DNA from: JAAEUE01 sp039180225
Lineage (GTDB): Bacteria > Pseudomonadota > Alphaproteobacteria > Rhizobiales > CAJQND01
Reading direction: 5' to 3'
DNA: 6,224 nucleotides
Assembly (NCBI GenBank): GCA_039180225.1
Contig: JBCDDQ010000294.1
Span: 1-6,224, forward strand
Part shown: positions 1-6,133 of the stretch, piece after piece
Numbering within the stretch: the stretch's first letter is position 1
Layout: each line of letters starts with the position of its first letter
The notes under the pieces: model-generated
What the model saw: only the letters and a program-made list of their open reading frames with translations
Database searches by the model: none
Told to the model about the DNA's origin: nothing
Made by a program: the position numbers and the translations under genes

Positions 1-806
1 ACCGATTGCGGATTGATGCCCTGGTGGGCCTGTACGTGGCTGAGCGCCGATATTCGGTAGCGGTAACGCGCAGCTTGTTCAAAATCCAGAACCTCGGCGG
101 CATCTTCCATGGCTTTGGCCAGAGTGTTCTTCACCTTCTGGCTGCGGCCGGACAGGAACTGCAAGGCCTCCCCAACGAGCTCCGCATAATCTTCTTCCGA
201 AATCTCACCCGTGCAGGGCGCTGCACAGCGTTTGATCTGATGGAGGAGGCATGGCCGGGTGCGGTTGTCGTAGACGGAATCTGAGCACCAGCGCAGAAGG
301 AAAGCCCGCTGCAGTGCATTAATCGTGCGGTTCACTGCGCCGGCAGAGGCAAAAGGCCCGAAATAGTCCCCCTTGTGGCTCCGCGCGCCGCGATGCTTTC
401 TGATTTGGGCCACGGCGTGGTCCTTGGTGATCAGAATGTAGGGGAACGACTTGTCGTCGCGCAACAGCACGTTGAAGCGGGGTTTGAGCTTCTTGATCAG
501 ATTGGCTTCCAGCAGAAGCGCTTCGGCCTCCGAGGCCGTCGTCACGAATTCCATTGACGATGTGGCCAGGATCATCCGCGCAATGCGCGTGTCGTGCCCC
601 ACCAGCCGGGTGTAGCTCTGCACGCGCTTTTTCAGGTTGCGCGCCTTGCCCACATAGAGCACATCACCGGCCTCATTCAGCATGCGGTAGACGCCGGGCT
701 TGTTGGGCAGTGTTTTGACAAACGCAGAGATCACCTCTGTGCCGCGCGGCTTTTCAGCAGCCGGAGCAGGTTCAGGGGTGCAGAGGACTTCCGTTTCGCT
801 TGTCAT
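1..806 (-). CDS. uvrC: Excinuclease ABC subunit UvrC, N-terminal part (runs off left edge)
   Basis: UvrC is the nuclease of UvrABC nucleotide excision repair and makes both incisions around a bulky lesion. The visible 268 residues (full-length proteins are usually about 600-650) open with a roughly 25-residue variable tail and then a GIY-YIG nuclease domain. That domain shows GVY at residues 38-40, YVGKA at 51-55 and NLKKR ending at R61. E100 lies in the EALLLEANLIKK stretch and N112 in KPRFNVLLRDD. Y51, K54, R61, E100 and N112 correspond to the catalytic residues known from Thermotoga UvrC. A cysteine-containing segment ending in RCAAPC follows, and a UVR motif (DFEQAARYRYR, from residue 241) that binds UvrB. 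The ATG at 804-806 is the best start, but its ribosome binding site is weak. The frame stays open upstream to about 848 and contains a TTG. The endonuclease V-like and helix-hairpin-helix domains lie beyond the window. Confidence 0.97.
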   Translation of the reverse strand, partial: MTSETEVLCTPEPAPAAEKPRGTEVISAFVKTLPNKPGVYRMLNEAGDVLYVGKARNLKKRVQSYTRLVGHDTRIARMILATSSMEFVTTASEAEALLLEANLIKKLKPRFNVLLRDDKSFPYILITKDHAVAQIRKHRGARSHKGDYFGPFASAGAVNRTINALQRAFLLRWCSDSVYDNRTRPCLLHQIKRCAAPCTGEISEEDYAELVGEALQFLSGRSQKVKNTLAKAMEDAAEVLDFEQAARYRYRISALSHVQAHQGINPQS

Positions 807-888
807 TCCGATTAGAGTTTGGATCAAAATCCTCGTCAGTTCCAGGTGTTACACAAATGTCTATAGACTTGGCACTGTCAACTTTGTG
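807..888 (-). promoter_or_regulatory. uvrC: Candidate uvrC promoter and leader with dyad symmetries
   Basis: This is the gap between the end of the AIM24-family gene and uvrC, both on the minus strand. Read on the minus strand it has a perfect TTGACA at 881-876. At 17-base spacing the matching -10 position is ATTTGT (858-853), which is a poor match, so the promoter is only a candidate. The spacer holds a perfect 10-bp palindrome, GTCTATAGAC (859-868). A 7-bp inverted repeat, ACACAAA (851-857) and TTTGTGT (883-889), brackets the region. An alphaproteobacterial LexA box (GAAC-N7-GAAC) was looked for and not found; there is only one half-site, near 840-845. uvrC could equally be read through from the AIM24 gene, since the gap is only 82 bases. 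Confidence 0.35.
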
Positions 889-1749
889 TCAGTAGCGGTC
901 ACCGTCCAGCATGTCGCCAAGACCACCCAAGACGGAGCCTTCGCCGGTGCGGCGACCACCTGTCTGGGGCATGGATGCATATAGGCGTCCGGCGAGCCTG
1001 GAAAAGGGCAAACTTTGAATCCACACCTTGCCGGGACCGGTGAGCCGGGCAAAGAACACGCCTTCGCCGCCAAAGATCATGGATTTGATGGATCCGGCCC
1101 GCTCAAGATCAAAGTCCACCGTCGGCGTCATCGCAGCCACACAGCCCGTGTCCACGTGGATCTGCTCACCCACCTCAAGCGTGCGCTCCACCAGGGTGCC
1201 GCCGGCATGAATGAAGGCCCAGCCGTCCCCGTCCAGGGTCTGCATGATAAAGCCTTCGCCGCCGAACAGGCCGGTCATGATCTTTTGTTGGAAATAGATC
1301 CCCAGCGAGACGCCGCGGGCTGCGCACAGGAACGCATCTTTCTGACAAATCAGGCGCCCGCCCATTTGATCAAGCTTCATGGGCACAATGTGCCCGGGAT
1401 AGGGTGAGGCAAAGGCCACGCGCGCTTTGCCTTCGCCCTGGTGGGTGTAAACTGTGGTAAACAGGCTCTCCCCGGTCACCAGCCGCTTGCCGGCTCCCAC
1501 GAGCTTGTCCAGAAAGCCGCCCCCGCTGGCCGGCTCGGAGCCGTCGCCGAACACCGTTTCCATGGTGATGTGGGCGTCTTTGAACATCAAACTCCCGGCT
1601 TCCGCAATCGCGCTTTCGCCCGGGTCCAGTTCGATTTCGATAAACTGGGACTCGCTTCCCTTGATCTCAAAATCTATGTCATCTGCCATGCCGGCAGACC
1701 GGTCGTGGCGGGCAACGGGCACGTTCGGGACAGATCCAAAAATCGCCAT
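889..1749 (-). CDS. AIM24 / TIGR00266 family protein (DUF124)
   Basis: This 286-residue protein belongs to the AIM24/TIGR00266 family, a beta-rich fold found in bacteria, archaea and mitochondria. The mitochondrial member is linked to inner-membrane organisation; the bacterial role is unknown. The family pattern is clear: FIEIELDPGESAIAEAGSLM near the N-terminus, a glycine-rich segment (GDGSEPASGGGFLDKL) and QKDAFLCAARGVSLG. GLFGGEGFIMQTLDGDGWAFIHAGG and IFGGEGVFFARLTGPGKVWIQSLPF follow. No signal peptide or membrane segment is visible, so it is probably cytoplasmic. Two starts are possible. The ATG at 1747-1749 has a plausible purine-rich AGGGGA about 10 bases upstream. The ATG at 1687-1689 (residue 21) gives the more usual family beginning MADDIDFEIKG but has no ribosome binding site. 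The gene lies upstream of uvrC on the same strand and is divergent from the TPR gene. A specific function should not be assigned. Confidence 0.9.
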   Translation of the reverse strand: MAIFGSVPNVPVARHDRSAGMADDIDFEIKGSESQFIEIELDPGESAIAEAGSLMFKDAHITMETVFGDGSEPASGGGFLDKLVGAGKRLVTGESLFTTVYTHQGEGKARVAFASPYPGHIVPMKLDQMGGRLICQKDAFLCAARGVSLGIYFQQKIMTGLFGGEGFIMQTLDGDGWAFIHAGGTLVERTLEVGEQIHVDTGCVAAMTPTVDFDLERAGSIKSMIFGGEGVFFARLTGPGKVWIQSLPFSRLAGRLYASMPQTGGRRTGEGSVLGGLGDMLDGDRY

Positions 1750-1866
1750 TGTTCTATTTTCCCCTGCAGTTTTGCACAGTTAGCGCTTTTCCTACTTGAT
1801 TCGTGGATTTCGTTACATTTTGCCGTTAAGATAAATTCAGAATAATAGAGGCGCGCGCCAGATTGA
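1750..1866. promoter_or_regulatory. Divergent intergenic region between the AIM24-family and TPR genes
   Basis: This 117-base gap must hold the promoters of both divergent genes. It is clearly more AT-rich than the flanking coding sequence, especially 1750-1850. I could not find a pair of promoter hexamers with good spacing on either strand, so no exact promoter is called. Two short elements stand out: the purine-rich AGGGGA on the minus strand just before the AIM24-family ATG, and a perfect 10-bp palindrome GGCGCGCGCC at 1850-1859, directly before the GTG start of the TPR gene. The palindrome could be an operator or just GC-rich chance. Confidence 0.4.
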
Positions 1867-3087
1867 GTGCGGGTACTGGCGCAACATTACAGGCAAATTG
1901 TGACCAAGGATGCATCTTGGGCTGGGCATTCGGCCGTGCTGGGCGATGCTGAGACCAATTCGGTATCAGGGGGTGCTGCGGCTGGGAGCGGGCACTTAAA
2001 CGCAATGCAGGCACGGCTTATGGCCGGCGCCGCAGCAAGCCGTGAGCGCAATTTTCAAAAGGCCAAGGCACATTTTGACAAATGCCGCCAAGCCCTGCTC
2101 GCCAGCACAGACGATCCGGCGCAGCATTTCACAATGGCCAGGCATTATGCAGAAATCGATGATTTCTCCGTGGCACTGGAGCTGTTGGAACCGCTTGCCA
2201 AACGTTCGCCTGAAAACATGGAGATACTCCATTTGCTGGGCACAACGGCCCAACGGTCAGGAAAGCTGGATTTGGCAGTGACGACCTACAAGAAGCTGGT
2301 GGCCCTCGACCCCGAAAACGTAGAGCTGCACAAAGAGCATACGCGCGCGCTCCTGGCCCGGCGGAAATACACAGACGCACTGGCAGCCTCTGAGACCTGG
2401 CTGAAAGTCACACCGGGAGATACCGAAGCTCTGAGCCTCAAGATCATCGCCACAAATGAAGTGAAAGGGCGCGCAGCGGCAGCTGAGCTTTTGGATTTTG
2501 AGAGGTTCACCTCAATGGGCAAGCTCGAGCCCCCTGAGGGTTATGGATCGGCGGCAACGTTCAACATGTCCCTAGAGACTGCGGTCTATGCGCAAACCAC
2601 CGTGTCTGTGCGCCAGCCGCGCGGTGATTTCCGGGTGACCGAAGAGCTGTTTGGTGCTGAGACCGGGCCGCTTTATGAGCTGGAAAATCTGATCTGCGAG
2701 CACGTGGATGCCTATTATGACGGCCTGGATAAGCGCCGGAAAACGCCGTTCATGCGCACCATTCCCGATCAGTACATTCTGGACGGCTGGGCACGGATAT
2801 ATGAGGGCCCCTCGGACCAGGATCCGGAAATCCATAATGATGCGCATCTGTGCGGCTACTACTACGTGAAGGTGCCGGACGGGGGGGAAGCCAAAAGCAG
2901 TGCGGCCGCACTCACGTTGGGCCCGTCGCCGGCCAGCATTGGCGGCCGGCGCAAACTGCCCAGCTTGAATGTGTGGCCCGATCAAGGCTCGATCGCCCTG
3001 TTCCCGGCTTATATGTACGCCCAAACAAAGCCGGTCATTACAGGTCAGCGCATGATCTGCATCGCGTTCAGCGTGATCCCCGCGTAG
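1867..3087 (+). CDS. TPR-repeat protein with C-terminal putative 2OG-Fe(II) oxygenase-like domain (metal site degenerate)
   Basis: This protein has up to 406 residues. After a low-complexity Ala/Gly/Ser N-terminus (about residues 1-46), residues about 50-215 form helical tetratricopeptide repeats. Successive units read FTMARHYAEIDDFSVALELL, LHLLGTTAQRSGKLDLAV and HTRALLARRKYTDALAA, each ending near SPEN, DPEN or TPGD turns. Residues about 230-406 resemble the putative 2OG-Fe(II) oxygenase domain often fused to TPRs in proteobacteria: EIHNDAH at 321-327, YYYVKVP at 331-337, LFPAYMY at 378-384 and QRMICIAF near the end. From memory of the family, the distal iron-binding His of the FPSYMWHGT-type motif is replaced here by A385. 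The first His of the usual HxH is E321, although H323 and D325 could still form an HxD pair. R395, the expected 2-oxoglutarate-binding Arg, is kept. The GTG start directly follows an in-frame TGA; GTG 1900, ATG 2005 or ATG 2020 are possible shorter starts. The substrate is unknown. Confidence 0.8.
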   Translation: MRVLAQHYRQIVTKDASWAGHSAVLGDAETNSVSGGAAAGSGHLNAMQARLMAGAAASRERNFQKAKAHFDKCRQALLASTDDPAQHFTMARHYAEIDDFSVALELLEPLAKRSPENMEILHLLGTTAQRSGKLDLAVTTYKKLVALDPENVELHKEHTRALLARRKYTDALAASETWLKVTPGDTEALSLKIIATNEVKGRAAAAELLDFERFTSMGKLEPPEGYGSAATFNMSLETAVYAQTTVSVRQPRGDFRVTEELFGAETGPLYELENLICEHVDAYYDGLDKRRKTPFMRTIPDQYILDGWARIYEGPSDQDPEIHNDAHLCGYYYVKVPDGGEAKSSAAALTLGPSPASIGGRRKLPSLNVWPDQGSIALFPAYMYAQTKPVITGQRMICIAFSVIPA

Positions 3088-3089
3088 GC

Positions 3090-5414
3090 TCAGCTCCGTG
3101 CCTCTGCGATGGTGCGCCAGATCTTCTCCGGCGTCAGTGGCATGTCGATATGCTCAACGCCCAGCTCAGCCAGCGCATCGCACACCGCGTTCACCAAAGC
3201 GGGCGGTGCACCGGTGCAGCCGGCCTCGCCGGCGCCCTTCACGCCCAGAGGATTGGTCTTTGTGGGCTGATCCTGGTTTAGATGAACCTCGATATTGGGC
3301 ACATCGTCCGCCCGGGGCAGGGCATAGTCCATATAGCTCCCCGAAAGCAGCTGGCCGCTTTGCGTGTCGAACACTGTGGCTTCCAGTAAAGCCTGGCCAA
3401 TGCCCTGAACCGTGCCACCTATGGCTTGGCCTTCGGCGATGAGAGGATTCACGACCTTGCCGAAATCATCCACGATCACATAGCGCTGCAAGTCGATGAC
3501 ACCGGTCTCCGGGTCAATCTCCACCTCAGCCATATGGCAGCCGTTGGGATAGTTGAAGGCTTCGCGCTGTGAGGCGCCTTTGCTTGTCAGGGTGGCGGGC
3601 ACATCTTCGGGCAGATCGTCTGCGCTGGCGATGGCAAGGCTTAGCTCTAGAACGGAGATGGTGCGGTTGGTGCCGCGCACGGTGAAGAGACCGTCCTTGA
3701 ACTCAATCTCCTCCGGCGCCGCATCCAGCACATGGGCCGCCGCCCGCACGCCTTTGCCGCGCACATCGCTTGCCGCATTCATCAAGGCCACACCGCCCAT
3801 GCTGAGCGAGCGCGAGCCGCCATGGCCGCCGCCCGTTTCAATCTTCCCCGTGTCGCCCTGCAGGACAGTGACTTTGTCTGCGGGAATGCCCAGTTCTTCA
3901 TCCAGCAGCTGCACATAGGCGGTCTCATGGCCCTGGCCGGTGGACTGCGTGCCCACCACGAGCGTTACCGTGCCGTCAGCTTCGAAGCGGATCTCTGTGG
4001 CCTCTGCCGGATTGCCGAGCGTGACTTCCAAATAGGTGGCCGCACCCACACCGCGCAATAGGCCGCTCTTGGCGGATTTCCTCTTGCGCTTGTCGATATC
4101 GCCAAGCCCGATATTCTGGCTGGCAAGATCCAGGTTCTGTTCAAACGCCCCGCAATCGATCACCATGCCCAGGGCCTGGGTGTAGGGGAAGTTTCGGATC
4201 AGGTTCCGGCGCCTCAGCTCAAAGCGGTCGATGCCGGTCTTGGTCGCGGCAATGTCCATGAGGCGCTCAATAATGTAGGCCGCTTCCGGCCGCCCTGCGC
4301 CGCGGTAGGCATCTACCGGCACGGTATTGGTAAAGACCGCGCGCACATGCATGGAGATGGCCGGAACATCATAAATGCCGCCCATAACCACCCAACTGGC
4401 GCTTGTGGGGATGATGGTTGCAAAGCTGGAGAGATAGGCCCCCATATTGGCGACGGTGTCGACCTTGAGGGCGGTGATCTTACCATCCGCGGTCAGGGCC
4501 AGAGTTGCCTTGGTCAGGTGGTCGCGGCCGTGGATCTCCGAGGTGAAGTTCTCGCCCCGGTCGGCGACCCATTTGACCGGCCGACCCAGCTTCTTGGCGG
4601 CCCAGCACACCAGTACGTTTTCAGGATAAACAAAGTTCTTGGCCCCAAAGCCTCCGCCCACATCGGGGCCGATCACCCGCACGTGCCTCGGATCCACCTT
4701 GAAGATGGCACCCGCCATCTGGCCCTTTTGCGCATGCACGGCCTGGCCGGACACATAGAGCACATACTGCTCATCAGGGGCATTCCAGAAGCCAATGGCC
4801 CCGCGCGCCTCAATCGCCGAGGGCACAACGCGGCTGTTGACCAGATCAAGCTCCACAACGTGTGCCGCCTCGTCGATGGCCTTCTGGGTTTTGTTCTCAT
4901 CGCCCTTGTGGAACGTGTAGCAAAGGTTGGTTCCGATTTCCGGCCAGATTACCGGTGTTTTCTGGTCCAGCACCGTGGCGAGATCCACGACAGGCTCAAG
5001 GTCGTCATATTCCACGTCCACCAATTCGGCTGCGTCGCGGGCCTGCGCCCGGGTCTCAGCCACCACGAATGCCACCGCGTCGCCGACAAACCGCACTTTG
5101 TCGGAGGCCAAAGCGTGGCGGTCGGGGTGGCGCACGCCATGTTCGTCAATGCCAGCCACCTCGGTGAGGGTGGGGAACGGGCCATAGCCCGCCTGCATGT
5201 AGTCGGCCGCGGTGTAGACCGCGATCACGCCGGGGGCGCCTTCGGCTTCGTCCGTGCGGATGGAAACAATTCGCGCATGGGCATAAGGGCTTCGCACCAC
5301 TGCTGAATGGCACGTGCCCTGCAGCGTAATGTCATCCAAGTATTGTCCGGCGCCGGTCAGGAAGCGTTCATCCTCACGCCGCCGCACGGCCTGGCCAATC
5401 CCAAATCGTTCCAT
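3090..5414 (-). CDS. Form II CoxL-like molybdopterin-binding subunit (xanthine dehydrogenase / aldehyde oxidase family)
   Basis: This is a complete 774-residue large subunit of a molybdenum hydroxylase, close to the usual 770-810. Such enzymes oxidise aldehydes, N-heterocycles or CO using a molybdopterin cytosine dinucleotide cofactor, and normally pair with a 2Fe-2S and an FAD subunit. An a/b-hammerhead domain spans roughly residues 18-125, followed by the cofactor-binding domains. Visible motifs are GGGFGAK (253-259), GTQSTGQGHET (488-498), ETGGGHGGSRS (526-536) and GVKGAGEAG with the catalytic base Glu at E730. The active-site loop is AYRGAGR (369-375), the form II signature. True form I CO dehydrogenases carry AYRCSFR, whose Cys binds copper, so CO oxidation should not be assumed; the substrate is unknown. 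The ATG at 5412-5414 is supported by AAGG five bases upstream. It sits 25 bases downstream of the CCA gene, suggesting cotranscription. No small or medium subunit gene is in view. Confidence 0.95.
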   Translation of the reverse strand: MERFGIGQAVRRREDERFLTGAGQYLDDITLQGTCHSAVVRSPYAHARIVSIRTDEAEGAPGVIAVYTAADYMQAGYGPFPTLTEVAGIDEHGVRHPDRHALASDKVRFVGDAVAFVVAETRAQARDAAELVDVEYDDLEPVVDLATVLDQKTPVIWPEIGTNLCYTFHKGDENKTQKAIDEAAHVVELDLVNSRVVPSAIEARGAIGFWNAPDEQYVLYVSGQAVHAQKGQMAGAIFKVDPRHVRVIGPDVGGGFGAKNFVYPENVLVCWAAKKLGRPVKWVADRGENFTSEIHGRDHLTKATLALTADGKITALKVDTVANMGAYLSSFATIIPTSASWVVMGGIYDVPAISMHVRAVFTNTVPVDAYRGAGRPEAAYIIERLMDIAATKTGIDRFELRRRNLIRNFPYTQALGMVIDCGAFEQNLDLASQNIGLGDIDKRKRKSAKSGLLRGVGAATYLEVTLGNPAEATEIRFEADGTVTLVVGTQSTGQGHETAYVQLLDEELGIPADKVTVLQGDTGKIETGGGHGGSRSLSMGGVALMNAASDVRGKGVRAAAHVLDAAPEEIEFKDGLFTVRGTNRTISVLELSLAIASADDLPEDVPATLTSKGASQREAFNYPNGCHMAEVEIDPETGVIDLQRYVIVDDFGKVVNPLIAEGQAIGGTVQGIGQALLEATVFDTQSGQLLSGSYMDYALPRADDVPNIEVHLNQDQPTKTNPLGVKGAGEAGCTGAPPALVNAVCDALAELGVEHIDMPLTPEKIWRTIAEARS

Positions 5415-5439
5415 TATTGCCTTAAATCCCTGTTCTCGT
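5415..5439 (-). promoter_or_regulatory. Short intergenic gap with ribosome binding site for the CoxL-like gene
   Basis: Only 25 bases separate the TGA of the CCA gene (5440-5442) from the ATG of the CoxL-like gene. Read on the minus strand the gap ends in AAGGCAATA immediately before the ATG, so AAGG sits five bases upstream, a good Shine-Dalgarno match that fixes the start. There is no room for a strong terminator, and no hairpin was seen. This supports readthrough from the CCA gene, although an internal promoter inside that gene cannot be excluded. Confidence 0.6.
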
Positions 5440-6133
5440 TCACCGAATGGCGGCCAACCTGGCCATCAATTCAGCCTTGTTCGCTGTAAATCCACCTGCA
5501 ACCCACCAGTCTTCCAGTGCTTGCAACAGGTGGCCCAGTTCTTTGCCCTCAGCAATGCCCGCAGCTTGCAAGTCCTTGCCTCCAATGGGTAATTTTGGCT
5601 TTTGCCAAACCTGCGCTTCGCCCAAGAGGGCAGCATAGTCCGCATCGTCTGAGGGGTGTTCGCCGGCACTCCAGTCAAGCAACAGTCTATCGATCACAGC
5701 CTGGCGGCCATGCCAATAGAGCAATGTTTGCCTTTCCGCATGCCGAAAAGCCGGCGAGACCGGTGGCAGTTGAGCCAGCGCCTCCAGCCGCTTGGTCTCT
5801 TCATTGCTCAGCACAAATGCGCGGCGTAGGTCTTGGGCTGTCTGGTCTGCGCTGAGAGCCCTCAGGCGGCGCACAGGGTCAGGCACAAGCTCCTGCGCGG
5901 CCTCTGTCGCCGAGAGCGCCTCGAGCCGGCCAATATCAATACGCCCAGCCAGGATAACCGCCAGCACCTTGCACTCTTGCATCAGGGAGAGGGTTGGGAC
6001 GGCTTTCGGCGCAACCACAAGCTTGAGCATCTCTTGGCGGACGCGCTCACGCGAGAGCTTTGATAAGGTCGTCCTCGCAGTCACGCAGGCATCGAGGGAT
6101 CCCTTATCGGGGGCGCCTTCGCCGTACCAGGCA
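5440..6133 (-). CDS. cca: CCA-adding tRNA nucleotidyltransferase, C-terminal part (5' part cut by a fold-back junction)
   Basis: The enzyme adds or repairs the 3'-terminal CCA of tRNAs without a nucleic acid template. The genuine sequence begins with AWYGEGAPDKGSLDAC and runs through SKLSRERVRQEMLKL, a helical RNA-binding region, to a C-terminal PKLPIGGKDLQAAGI and ALEDWWVAGGF. These are typical of alphaproteobacterial class II CCA enzymes (about 400 residues), so roughly the last 230 residues are present. An ATG-initiated reading from 6144 exists, but its first residues (MMRS) come from the junction sequence and are not a real N-terminus. The expected preceding residues, RFFRFY before AWYGEG, appear instead on the opposite strand at 6131-6224. 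The catalytic head (GGxVRD and the metal-binding aspartates) is missing from the window. The gene is followed after 25 bases by the CoxL-like gene, with no obvious functional link. Confidence 0.85.

Noticed and set aside
1..284. A 92-codon open frame on the plus strand at the left edge
   Set aside because: It is opposite the UvrC coding frame, whose nuclease and UVR motifs are unambiguous.
807..888. LexA-type SOS box upstream of uvrC
   Set aside because: The alphaproteobacterial GAAC-N7-GAAC pattern is not met; only a single GAAC half-site is present.
1015..1407. A 130-codon open frame on the plus strand opposite the AIM24-family gene
   Set aside because: The translation matches nothing recognisable and the opposite strand shows clear AIM24/TIGR00266 family motifs.
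2572..3024. A 150-codon open frame on the minus strand inside the TPR gene
   Set aside because: It lies opposite a plus-strand frame with coherent TPR and oxygenase-like motifs, and its own translation looks like an antisense shadow.
4347..5306. A 319-codon open frame on the plus strand opposite the CoxL-like gene
   Set aside because: It is an antisense shadow of a GC-rich gene. Its His/Gly/Arg-rich translation has no recognisable domain, while the minus strand encodes a full conserved enzyme.
3090..5414. Genuine aerobic CO dehydrogenase (form I CoxL)
   Set aside because: The active-site loop is AYRGAGR rather than the form I AYRCSFR, so the copper-binding Cys is missing.
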